Below, piece after piece: positions 14,401-26,600 of a stretch of DNA of 64,000 nt (positions within the stretch are counted from its first letter, which is position 1; the number at the start of each line of letters is the position of its first letter). Source of the stretch: Apostichopus japonicus (Eukaryota; Echinodermata; Holothuroidea; Aspidochirotida; Stichopodidae); contig NC_092562.1 of NCBI RefSeq assembly GCF_037975245.1, forward strand, positions 5,184,501 through 5,248,500, read 5' to 3'. The position numbers and the translations under genes were made by a program. The notes under the pieces were generated by a model that ran no database searches, was not told where the DNA came from, and saw only the letters and a program-made list of their open reading frames with translations.

Positions 14401-15231
14401 ACCATGAATGTTCACTTTTCTGTCTTTTAACTCGCAAAGTGGCGTTTAAATACCAAATGTAATAAGCTCCCGTAACACCTTGCTGTCAGTCATACGGTAA
14501 GCTTACCTTTTTAAATGCAGTGTACTTATGCCTTTCCAGGTGGATAATATTTCTCAAAGTCTCCTGCCAATGGAGATTGTGTTAGCCACCAGGGACCTAA
14601 GACTATTCAAATGGATGGGAGCTTAAGGCTATGCCCCTATTGGGTGTCGCCAATTCAATCATTTCGCAAGAGGATCTTCAGAGGTCTTTACCAATAGCAA
14701 ACAGGGAAAATTTTCGTTTCCAATAAAGCAGTGTTTTTTTTTCTTCCCCTTCTATCTATCTATCTCTCTCTCGTTTTTATTTTCTCCTGCATTACGATTA
14801 CTCACCAATGGGAGGAGAATGACAAGAATAAAACTTGCTGTCTATACTGTAGCTTGGTTAATATCAACTTTACTGAATGACAAATGGGTTTAATAAATTT
14901 GGTGGCTTTGTGTACACGGATCGCCTTAACCGAGCTACATGTAGAATTTGTTGACAAAAGAGTAAAAAATGATGATATCAGCTCCTAACCAATCGGATCC
15001 CACACGTACATGGTGTGATGTGAATCACTGCCAGGTGGCTGTTTGCCAGGTGCTTACAGCTCATTGGACTCATCAACAATTTTTTATTCTTAATTATTGA
15101 TCAAGCCACTTCACTCTGTACTGAGTGTATAGTTATAGTTTCATTAACACCAAATCAAATCTGGAAAATCAAGTACAGTGCTTAAAAGATAAAATTTCGA
15201 GAGACTCCGCGCTCGACGAAATGTACGACTG

Positions 15232-15371
15232 TGCATGACTATAAGGGAGGGGAGAAGGGGGGGGAAGACTGAAAATATTGTCACTAATTATGCAAAACAT
15301 TTGCATGACTATAAGGGAGGGGAGAAGGGGGGGCAGGACTTAAAATATTGTCACTAATTATGCAAAACATT
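15232..15371. repeat. Direct duplication of a 70-bp unit
   Basis: Two adjacent copies (15232-15301 and 15302-15371) start with TGCATGACTATAAGGGAGG and end with ATGCAAAACATT. They differ at only a few bases around a G run. High identity implies a recent event. Confidence 0.95.
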
Positions 15372-17004
15372 TGTAGCCATGTTGAACTTCCACTTTAACA
15401 TGCAAAGGAACACAGCTGGATATTAAGTTACTCGGGTATTAATTAGGGGACATACAGGTAGGCACGGAACCATTGTTTTTCATGGCAATATTACATCTAT
15501 ATTATGCTTTGCTACCACCTTAAGCATGGGTGGAGTATATACAGTACATAATATACAGAGTGAGATATGGACACCTAGTCAATACCCACCTCATATAAAG
15601 CTCTATATAAAGTTGTTAAAGTTGATGTAGGGAGTGGCATTTTACTACAGAAATGATTGCTTTTGGTTTAGTCTTGTTGGTTTTGTGAAGGATTGACATG
15701 CATATATAAATCTTGTATTCTCTCCAGGGAAATATAAAACCGAACGATCACTCCTATAAATTGTTACAGCTCAGTGAGACTACAGTACTTTAGCGTCACT
15801 TCATTTAACGTACCCTCATCTTTTGCAGGCTTTTCACCACGTGAAAGCAAGCCTAACTCAGAACATTTGGTACAAAATCCTAAACTAATAGATTGCATTT
15901 ACACGATAGGGCAGGCTGAACAACAGCAACGACATGTAGGACAAAGGGCACAGTGTTCAATACTGTACCTCTTAATGACTGGAATAGTCAATGAAACTAT
16001 GAAAGAAGTTAGAATGTAAAACCTAAAGATATGATTGTTCACAAAATGATCGCCCATGTGCTATATTGTATAACAGAGCTCAAATATTTGTAAGCCCATT
16101 CAACTCATGTACACTTACAGTATTTATGCATTTATATGTACTGTTTATGTAAGAGGCAACATTCAAACATATCTTTAAAATGCTTGTTTAAATAGAAAAA
16201 TCTTTTCAGTTCCCCTTTTTATGTGTGTGTGCGTATACGTGCGTGTGTATCGGTGTGTACGTGTAGCTCTACATTTGCAGATGCACGCCTGTCGTCAAGT
16301 TCACCTACTATATCGAAAGTTTTAATTTTGATTTACAATATCAGCCCGAATATATCATCCTTTTACCAACAATTTGAAAGAAATACATTCTTCACTCTAG
16401 ATTTCAAATTTTAATGTTCACAATTTAGAATACATGGCAATATATACTAACATACCAAAATACTGTGAGTGGGTCATCATCACATGCAGGAATATATAGT
16501 ATTAACCCTGTGTAGAAGAAGGGTTGTGGAAGGGAGGGATAAGAGGGGAAAATGGGCAGATTACCAGAGTGCTTGTGAATGTAGGAGACAGGTGAGAGAG
16601 AAATGAAGTACATGTCTCATACAAAAGTAAAATGTACAGTAGCGAGGGTGTTAACTGTGCTAATACATTATAACAATGGAGCAGGGTCACATCTAGAATA
16701 CTGTAGTACTGTAGCTGTGTGGAGATAGGTAAGTCAGGAGTAACAGAAATGAAGATCTGTAACATATATATGAGACTTAGACGATGGGTATGAGGTTCCA
16801 TTTAATTATATTGTAACGTAAATAGAGGCAGGGAAATTAATAAAATGTGCATGTACTTTAGGGGTCACAGCATTGTACTAGTTTCATCAACATGCAGGTA
16901 AAAGGGTCACATGCAGGTAAGTGCAAGTGCAAGGTAAGTAATTTCCTATATCATCATGTGGAATATTTTACTCCAAATAGTGGTAATTCAATACACAATC
17001 GCTA

Positions 17005-17600
17005 TAGACGGAGATACTGTACTAAATATTGTAATTAGTCAGAGAACTGTACTATATATTGTTTTTAGTTGGAGATAGTGTACTATATATTGTATTAAGT
17101 TGGAGATACTGTACTACATATTGTATTTAGTTGGAGATAAATATTATATTTAGTTGGAGATACTGTACTATATATTGTATTTAGTTGGAGATACTATACT
17201 ATATATAGTATTTAGTTGGAGATACTATACTATATATTGTATTTAGTTGGAGATACTGTACTATATATTGTATTTAGTTGGAGAGAGTGTAATATTGTAT
17301 TTAGTTGGAGATACTGTAATATGTTATATTTAGTTGGATAAACTATACTTTATATTGTATTTAGTTGGAGATATACTATACTATATATTTTATTTAGTTG
17401 GAGATACTGTACTACTGTATATTGTATTCAGTTGGAGATACTGTGCTATATATAGTATTTAGTTGGAGATACTGTAATATATTATATTTAGTTGGATAAA
17501 CTATACTTTATATTGTATTTAGTTGGAGATATACTGTACTATATATTGTATTTAGTGGTAGATACTGTTCAATATTGCATAGTCCAGGATACTGTACTAT
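17005..17600. repeat. Minisatellite, unit about 30-33 bp (TTAGTTGGAGATACTGTACT core)
   Basis: About 18 imperfect units contain TTAGTTGGAGATACTGTACT followed by ATATATTGTA. Units vary by small indels and by loss of the CTGTACT segment. It is non-coding. Confidence 0.95.
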
Positions 17601-17945
17601 ATATTATATTTTAGTATAGTGTTCAAGTGTGCTGGTAGAATATGGAAACATATCATGTATATTCACCCAACTCAGCCTTTTTAGTATTGCAACAAGCTAT
17701 GGCCATCTTCTGATAATTCATTCATATTTTGTACTTACATGAGGATGCAAAGAGAAGTCAGAAGTATACACTACAGAGGATCTGTGTGATAGACATACCA
17801 TTATTACACACCATTTGCCCTAATTGGTGATGCTCCATTAGTTTCAATGTTGAATCACACCGTGTACCGAGATTTACCCTCGCATGTTTCTTAATATCGC
17901 TCAGGCTACTAAATGCCTCTTTATCCCCCTCCAAGAAAACCTTGA

Positions 17946-18179
17946 CTACCTCTTAACAACCTCCCTAGATAGTTTCCTCACCCGTGACATCTCCGCAAAC
18001 ACCAAAGAACCATTCACGTGCATCGAAATACAGTCGGAGGACACTTCAAGTATGATCTCCTCGAGTGTGCGAGCATGAGACCTCATAGAAACTACTGATT
18101 TCAACACGACAAGACGGGAGAGAGAGAAAAATGCGACAAAGTTGACGAGAGATATCCCTGAAGTGGACCATAATTTCAT
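17946..18179 (-). CDS. Candidate small ORF or exon, unassigned (77 codons)
   Basis: An ATG-initiated frame starts MKLWSTSGISLVNFVAFF, hydrophobic like a signal peptide, and continues with SHARTLEEIILEVSSDC and VNGSLVFAEMSRVRK. Alternatively a pyrimidine tract and GAAATCAG acceptor define an exon 17950-18094 ending at the donor AAGAG then GTAGTC, with the same frame open throughout (47 codons plus split ends). The composition is protein-like and locally less AT-rich than its surroundings. The opposite strand is also open (17884-18078), which weakens the case. No homology is recognised. Confidence 0.2.
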   Translation of the reverse strand: MKLWSTSGISLVNFVAFFSLSRLVVLKSVVSMRSHARTLEEIILEVSSDCISMHVNGSLVFAEMSRVRKLSREVVKR

Positions 18180-19770
18180 TTTAATTCTCCAATTAGCAGG
18201 GGGAAAGTAGCCAAACTAATTAACTCGGAAAGAAAATGTCACTCAGGGGTGACACTCTCTGAATTAAATTATAAAGAGTAAACTGATCTTCAGCTGAAAA
18301 ATAAATCGGGGTGAAAACGACCAATCTTCCAGATTTCTTTAAGACGACGTATAAAACTTCAGTGAAATAGAGAGAAGAGTTGTAAATTTTTTTTTTTTTT
18401 TTTGAATTGTTTTTTGTTTATTGTGTTTGGAAACAGCGAGCAGTTTGCTATAGTAACAGAATGATACGTGAGGTAAAATGCCACAATTCCAATGTTGGTT
18501 TTATAATTATTTAACCAGAGTGTCCATCGTCGACCAGTTTGGTATACTGAAGTTCTGTCATGAGTAGCTGGCTACTTTTACTATGGGTAGGCAGTTCATT
18601 ATCTGTCCAATGAGCAGTGAGGCACATGACACATTCACAAAGTTGGTTAGAAGTGAATCAGTGAATGTAATTTGTACATCAGTGACCAGTTTGGTACACT
18701 TTAGATCTAGCACATGCCATGAATAGTGTGCAAGCTATGACCTGGTAGGCAGTTTGCTACTTTTGGAATCTGACGGTTAAATTGAGTTATTGCTTAAAAG
18801 AATCATTCCTGAGGGACGCAATGTGGTACAGTATGTAAAGAAGATGACAAATGTTAGTCATATAGTTTTGTACTGTAGCTTAGGCCTTCAATTCTCATTA
18901 GAATTGTTATTAGACCTACTGTACACTACTATACCTTACGGTACATGCGCAGACTACACAACCTAGCATTGTCATTGGCTAAAGTCTATATTGATATAAC
19001 GTTTGGTTGAGTAGAATTTCAGTCATTCTCCTCAAATGGGACGAGTTGTTTGAAAATATGTTTGTCAAGCCTTGCTGTTCTAGTTGTAAGTTAGCAGAGC
19101 ACTAAAACCTACAGTATGGACCTACTCAGTACTACTGTACATTTGACTTATTTCTGATGACAAACATGATTTTCTCAACTTTGCACAGTGCTGTAAATCC
19201 CAAGTTATGACCTAATTTATGACTGTACAAAAAAGTTGTTTATTTGGGTTATGTGAACTTTAATATTTGAACAAAATTACTTGACATACACAAGAGGTAG
19301 TATAAAGACTGTCTACCTTGCTTGTAACTCCTTGTCTTTTATCCATGAAAACACAAACCCATCCATTTTAAAATCATAAATTATTGTGTGGGTGTGCATA
19401 AAATACATGGAATCATAAATTTGTAAACGTATGATCAGAGATCATTATGTAAAATTGAGGTGGACAACATATAAGATCTGGATTCTGAAAATTAAGTGTA
19501 ATGAACTAAAGAAACTAAAAAAAAACAATATGGCCACAGAAGAATGTAATCCACACATAGTATTTATACATACTGAATATGCATGTATCCCATCAAAGCT
19601 AAAGGGGCAGTATCGGCATACTGTATGGTTACATTATCACATTAAGTGTGTACTCATGACATAATCAGTTCAGTTTGGTCAGCTATTAATTATTTCAAAC
19701 ATACTTGAACCAAATTCAATCTGCATGTACAGTATGTGGGTCATCTATTTTATTCTGTAAAGGAGAAACA

Positions 19771-20236
19771 GGCACCTGAAGATCATATATTTTAAGCATC
19801 AATATTAAGTACTAGGAGACACCTGTACACCTGAAGATAATATATTTTAAGATATAATATTACGTGCTAGGAGACACCTGTACACCTGAAGATAATATAT
19901 TTTAAGCTGTAATATTAAGTACTAGGAGACACCTGTCCACCTGAAGATAATATATTTTAAGATATAATATTACGTGCTAGGAGACACCTGTACACCTGAA
20001 GATAATATATTTTAAGCTGTAATATTAAGTACTAGGAGACACCTGTCCACCTGAAGATAATATATTTTAAGATATAATATTAAGTGCTAGGAGACACCTG
20101 AAGATAATATATTTGGCGATATTATATTAAGTACTAGGAGACAAAGATACCCGAAGACAATATATTTTAAGATATTATATGAAGTACTAGGAGACAAAGA
20201 CACCTGAAGATATATTTTACGATATTATATTAAGTA
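19771..20236. repeat. Minisatellite with dimeric higher-order structure, unit about 58 bp
   Basis: Units share CACCTGAAGATAATATATTT and CTAGGAGACACCTGT. Two alternating types are seen: one with GATATAATATTACGTG and one with GCTGTAATATTAAGTA. The pair repeats as a dimer of roughly 118 bp before degrading to shorter units after about 20090. Weakly related AAGTACTGAGATA units continue to about 20390. Confidence 0.93.
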
Positions 20237-20927
20237 GTACTGAGATAATAAAATAAGTATTGAGATACTATACTAAGTACTGAGATACATAGTAAGTTAC
20301 TGTGAAACTATTCATATACTAAGTATAGAGATAACATAATAAGTACAGATACACTATACCAAGTACTGGGATATATTAAGTAACGAGATATTGTACAGAC
20401 CTTATCTTCAGATGAGTACACACAACTTCTAACTTTACACAATGAAGTTACACAACTTTGTAACACCTTCCATGGGCATTTTAAGTCATTTAAGCCTAAT
20501 CCCTTTTATAGAGTACTTACAAGTTTTCTTGTAATGGGTAAAGTAAAGCTGCTTATAAGTAGAGGTGAGTGGATGATAAGCTGACAGTATAAAAGGAAAG
20601 ACTGATGTGCGGTACATTGGATGACTAATTGTAGCAGTATAGGAGGTTATTGCCTGTTTAATTCAGGTCTTACATGGATGGACAGCTATTAGCATAAGAG
20701 TACATCATATCATCCATGAACTATATGGAACTGCACGTTTACAACAAGTTTCACAAGCTAAAGTTCTGCCCAAATCACTAATTATTTAAAGTAGTAAAGT
20801 TGATGTTATCAAACTGCCATTGGCTGTGAGGAGCCGCTACTTAATTTTCCCATTTTTCATGTGGCTGCAAATTTAAGTGCCATTGCAACGAACATGTGTT
20901 TGTCATATTCCACATCATACCCTGTAC

Positions 20928-21302
20928 CAGTGGCAGAGCTAGGGGTATTGGTCAGGGGGGTCGAGAATGGTCTGTAGGGGCGCTTTCGACACTATCTAAG
21001 CGGAGCGCCACCACAGGTTGGCGCGGAGCAAACAGAAATTTTTTGAGTAAAGATACTCCCTAGATCGCCGAAAATTACCCTTTCCAGGCTTGCTAATTTG
21101 CAGACAAACGAAGAATAAATAGGTGTCATCGCCAACAAAATGTGACAAATGTCAATAGGTAGATGAGAGCGCAATGAATAAGTCAATAATCGCGAATAAG
21201 TAAAAAGTGGTTAAAAGCTGAAAAGGGTGCCAGCAGTCCATTTGAGTCCGTCAGGGTGGGGGGGGGCATCCGCCCCCTGACTGTATGGACGCTCCGCCAC
21301 TG
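20928..21302 (+). mobile_element. Non-autonomous hAT-type MITE, copy 1
   Basis: This 375-bp element has termini CAGTGGCAGAGC and GCTCCGCCACTG, which are inverted repeats apart from one base. It is flanked by a perfect 8-bp direct duplication, CCCTGTAC (20920-20927 and 21303-21310). The right subterminal part contains a fold-back built on GTCAGGG and CCCCTGAC. The interior holds no transposase. Chance reading frames inside it are not genes. Mobilisation would depend on a hAT transposase elsewhere in the genome. Confidence 0.9.
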
Positions 21303-23137
21303 CCCTGTACCCTTTGAAGCTCTTAAGCGGCATATATGTCACTCATCTTTATGAGCTTCCCTTCACCAAAAGATACTTCCATTAACTTTAAACATTCTTC
21401 ACAACGGCAGCTTGTATTTCTGGGAGGATTTATTTAGGTAGAAATATGGCTGATAAAGGCTGTATTTGATTCAGTACGACTGACTTTATACAATAAGACT
21501 AGTTTACTGCATTGTTTAATGAATTTGTGACACACTAATCATGTATCACACTTTGCTCAATTAATTTCATATCTTTTTGTTGATTTCTTTTTTTCGATCT
21601 CCTTCTAAACCTCTGCGCTTGAATTCTACTCACTCATTTCAAAGCAGAGCAGAGGTTTGTGTTGAATTTGGTTAGTTATCAATAATATCTGAGAATAAAA
21701 TCCCTGAAGAACCGGAATTTGTTTCCGTTGACTATCTCAACTTAAAATTGAAACAACTTCAAATTTTCTTCTTCGTTGTGACTTGTTAATTGTCAGTGAG
21801 CAACAAATCTTAGATCTGAAGGATAAAAGTTTCATTTGTTGAAAACACTTACCATTTCTCCATCATGTGTTTTTTGGTTTGATCCCATTATATAATTTGA
21901 GCTTTTTTTTGGAGTACAATACAGCAGTTTTTAGTAGACTTGATTATAACTCACAAACTGACGATTTAAATTAGCCAGCACACATGTTGTACATACTAGT
22001 GTAGGCCAATGTTTGACAAGGCTTGAGGCCTTCAGCACACATGTACTGGTAGATGTAGTAAATATAGGCAAACATGCGTTCTGTAATGTCACACTGTGTA
22101 GGTAATTAAGTTATGTACGCCAACACGCATCCATGGCTAAAAATGTTAAAACAACGACATCAGAACTTGGTATTAAAAGAACTTAAAATTTATAGAATTA
22201 TAAAATATATAAAATTTAAATGTATAGTACATTGACATGTTTTCATACTCTCTTTCCCTGCTAATAACTTGAATACTGTTCATCAGCATGCACTCATAAA
22301 TCATTCCTAAATTCCTCGATCTGTTTGGTTTCTCAAAGTAGAGAATTTCGAACTTGTGCAACGGAGATGTTCAAGTTTATAGTGCTTCATTCATATGAAG
22401 TGTTAGTACGCTCTCCCCTTCGGCGATGCACTTTTACAAATTGTCAGTTAATACATCAAGTATATATAATTAAGTAATAAATTTATGTACTTTTAATTTT
22501 ACAGAAACGGCAATGATGGAAGGTCTCATAGCATTCAATTTACCTTGCCATCATAGTCGGGTGATATATATTTACCACGCTGGGCCCTACTTCTAAATCA
22601 AATTACACACATTAGTTGAGTATTTAACTCACTGAACACCTTCACCCAAAAGCCCCAATTTTTGTTTGCATATGAGAATCTCTTTGAAAGGTTATAATAC
22701 AATCGCTGGTAATTAATAGAACAGAAAGAACGTGCCGATCGAGAATTCATTTCATTCTCTTCTGCTTTCTTTATTTTTTGTTGTACTTTTCTCTTCTTTA
22801 GTGAAACAAAAACAAAGGAGAGAGAGAGAGAGAAAAATCAGCTCAATTAATTTATCGGTGAGAAAGAGCCAACAGTTGTATTTTAGTCTGAAAAGCGACA
22901 GGTGCTGGGAGGGACTATAAACAGCTGTAGCAGCAGAACTGGAAAAACATGGGCAAGCATGGTGTGAAACGGATCAATACAAGGAGACATCTTGCTTGGT
23001 GTGACTACGACAACGAGATCCAATCAAAGAACCAACAGTAGCTGCTACACAATAGCAGCATTTACCGCCTGACTAACTGTGTATGCATCTCTCAATTCAA
23101 GCGGTTTACTGTGCATACATGTTTGGAACAATCAAGC

Positions 23138-23637
23138 AGCCTAGTCATACTGTACTATATTAACGACTGTATTTACATCACATCATCATGTAATGGTGTG
23201 TGTGTATCTTCCAGTCTGTTCAAACTCTTATGTAGTAGTGAATTAGTTAGCTACAGTGTGAAGACTACTGTATATGTGCAGTATACAGACCAGATGAATA
23301 ACTATCAGCCTAGTCATACTGTACTATATTAACAACTGTATTTTACATCACATCATCATGTAATGGTGTGTGTGTATCTTCCAGTCTGTTCAAACTCTTA
23401 TGTAGTAGTGAATTAGTTAGCTACAGTGTGAAGACTATATGTGCAGTATACAGACCAGATGAACAACAAGCAGCCTAGTCATACTGTACTATATTAACAA
23501 CTGTATTTTACATCACATCATCATGTAATGGTGTGTGTGTATCTTTCAGTCTGTTCAGACTCTTACAGTATGTAGTAGTGAATTAGTTAGCTTAGTGTGG
23601 AGACTACATGTGCAGTATACAGACCACATGCATAACA
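23138..23637. repeat. Three tandem copies of a unit of about 167 bp
   Basis: Copies start near 23138, 23306 and 23471 with CAGCCTAGTCATACTGTACT and carry ATCATGTAATGGTGTGTGTG in the middle. Identity between copies is high. The third copy ends in diverged sequence. The open frames inside are non-homologous and shift between copies, so it is non-coding satellite-like DNA. Confidence 0.95.
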
Positions 23638-26600
23638 ACATGTCAGAGAGCTCTATGAAGATAGGGCCAATCCAATGCCCAGCTTCATAAGCTGGGGCTT
23701 CCGGCAAACAAGGACTTCTCAAACTGCAGTATGTACAGTACATACTACAGTGTCACAGCTGGGACTACATGTGTGGTACTGTACTATAGTGCAGTACTAC
23801 TGGATGTTGTGGCAAGGTTGGCAACAGTTGTTTATGACCAGTGATTTATGATGCCATAACCATACAAGAACAAATTAAACACTAGTTCAATCCCTACAGT
23901 GGTGAATGGAGATCAAACTGCATTGCAGTACTCCAAGTGAATGTAAACAAGAGCACATATATTATATATTTATAGGTACACTACTGTATGTGGGATGATT
24001 TACACACTTAGGTATAAATTCCACCCTATCAGTTGTACATGTATGTAGTGATCATGAAAAACAACCCTCCTTTTAAAGTATATTTTATTCTTCATCCACG
24101 CACATCAAATATTCTAGAACAAATCCTCAAGCCATTAATATACAGTAGTACATTCAACCGAACTAGTTATACCTTTGGCCTTGCACGGAATTACGGCAAC
24201 ATTTTTACGAGAACTAGTAAAAGATGGCTGCCATATCAAAAAGCCATCAGTTTGCAAGGGTGCAACAAGCTTGTCTTTTCTGTATGAGTCAATTAAGTAT
24301 TGTAACATGAAAGTCTACAATGTTGGAAAATAATATTGTGTGTTGAAAAGACTCCAGCTTTTGGTGATTTATGGTACATTAGACAGCAGCTTTGGCCACA
24401 TTTGATTTATCATATAATATGACTGTGTTATAGATGCTTACAACTCAGTGTCCCTTTAACCACAAAGAAAAGAAACACATGTAAGGTACAGAACTTAAAA
24501 CAGGAAGTTTGTAAACTTGTGAAGGTTAATTCTGTGTGCCAGACTGCATATAAGGATTCCACCAAGAATGGTAGTAAATAGAAGTTGATTTGTACTACTT
24601 TATAGAGAGAGTTCCTCTTCCAGGGAATTCAAACTGTCAGTGTTGTACTTTTGAGGAAGTTTCTTCCAGACTACATATCAAAAATCTGTTTACAGTAGTT
24701 GTGATACCAAAGGACAGCTTTCAAAAAAGTGACGTTTGGTTTCCAAATCTGTCATACAATATCACTTGAGTGAATGTTGACTAGTGTCTCAAAACTTCAA
24801 TATTTGGGTTTTCAAGGTACAAACTGCCACTCTTAAGATATGATCAATTATTTCAAGTTTATCTTCTAAAAGTTCACCTTGGTCAGTGTCTGAAAATAAA
24901 AGTCTCCCCCCCCCCAAGATGAAAGGCATAATCTGTTTTTAATACCCTCACTTCATATTGCTGCACAAGGCAGTATCTAATCATATCTTCATACATTAAC
25001 ACACTTCAAAAATGATTTCAGGGTTGTTAACTCTGCACAAAAGTACCCACAAAATTTACAATTTTAAAAATGATACCAAACTCCTAACAGAAGCAAAGTA
25101 TGTGATTTCAGCTAATTTCAGTCTGGTTTTGTCTTTCTATTAACTTCTCTTCGCCTACCATCAATTCCAATCCACGCCGACTTTTGCTTTTATAAATAAA
25201 TATATATATCAAGAGAGAAGACGAAATTCTTGCATATTTCATGTGATATTATCACCTCTAATCAATCATCTATTCTTCCTTCAGATAGAGGCCAAACTTT
25301 TGTCTTGAGAAAACTTTCCCTGTCCCTGTTTCTTCTTCTCCAGCACAAGCCAACCACCTTTGCAATCCTTTGGGAATATTACTCTCTTATTTGGAGTTTT
25401 TTTTTCTTGAAATGCAATCATCTCATCAATACTCATGAAAAATGCATAACCCAAAGGAAACCACTTCCAGTAGTCACCAATGCATGTCAAATCTGCCAAG
25501 TCTTTTGAAATTTAGTTGCTCAGAGCCCTTTTGTGTTAAGGAGAAGAAGTATGGGAGGCCGTACAATCAAACATGATTTATGGTCAGGTCATTAGATATC
25601 CGGCATAAAAGCAAAGGAAAACTATAACGAAAGGTAGTGCGAATAACTAGATCTGTGTCTTGCCATGCTTTCTTTTCTGGGATATATGTAATCAATACAC
25701 GAAACAATTGATCCATCTGAGAATATTATTCCACGAATGTCATGTATACGTTACAATCTTTCATGCTTTTTATTCAGAGGAATGGGGTCCAGTCTGTTGA
25801 GTTTTATATTCATATATCTTCCTCTTTTTGGGGGGTTTTATTTTGAATAATTTCGAAAGTCGATTCTACTTACTGTCCCATGTAACTGTGCATCTAGTCG
25901 AGGTAAATGTTTGTGACTGAATTTTTACCCGGAAAACTCACATTCCGAGATTTTATGACGACATGCCTGAGAGGCTACAGAACTCTGTATTTTACTTCAC
26001 GCAGGAATAAAGTTTTTGAGTCTTTCTGACTATAAAGCAACACTCACACTCACAGTTGCTTTGAAACTACAGACCATAAATCTGTATTCAAAACAAGTCT
26101 GTAGTTCAGGATTAATTGTAAACTGTGTGGGCCATCAATTCCCAAATACTTGTGACCCCACTACCACCACGTTGTGAGAGAAGACTGTTGCTGTGGGTTT
26201 TAAATCAGCTCAAATTCTACCCGGAAAAAGTTCATGATTTTCAAACCTGACTGTAATGTAGGTCTACAACTAGATTTTACACATAATCTGATCAAACAGC
26301 ATAATTTTAATCCAAGTTTGAGAATTCCATAATACTTTGGTATTTTATGTTTTTTACTACAATTAACTTTGCAAAAGTAGTAAGATATAGTAGCAAAAAT
26401 CTATGTTTACAAGTTTGTGTCCTGTAAGTGGTGGGTGCAGTCTCAAACTTTAGCCCTGGAAGAGCAGTAGACGAGACCCACACTGATGTACTGCATATAT
26501 GTTGTTGGACATCTTACTACCACCCCTTATTTTACACTGTATGTTTATATTTTAGGGTGTCCTAACAACACTAGATAAATACCAAGAAGCTCAGAACAAA

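Larger units (their letters stand above)
6895..17004. other. No established gene; palindrome and exon-like segments
   Basis: Apart from the palindrome, a TA tract, an A/T-rich AATTAAAA run (12085-12130) and the 70-bp duplication, this is AT-rich single-copy-looking DNA. Two exon-like pieces stand out. One is 14507-14563 on the minus strand: acceptor CCATTGGCAG, 57 nt open as ETLRNIIHLERHKYTAFKK, donor AAAAAG then GTAAGC. The other is 15829-16019 on the plus strand: acceptor CATCTTTTGCAG, then an open frame to a stop. Neither has recognised homology. A short motif near 14250 (AACCTGGCCATCATCAGATT) resembles the 3' tail of some GIY-YIG retroelements but is too short to call. Confidence 0.5.
17601..20927. 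other. No established gene
   Basis: Apart from the 58-bp minisatellite and the candidate ORF at 17.9-18.2 kb, nothing recognisable is present. There is a T run at 18389-18403. Confidence 0.55.

Noticed and set aside
16890-16940. Three successive donor-like sites (ATGCAG/GTAAAA, ATGCAG/GTAAGT, GCAAG/GTAAGT)
   Set aside because: They come from a short local repeat of CACATGCAGGTAA; no upstream exon with a good acceptor and long open frame was found.
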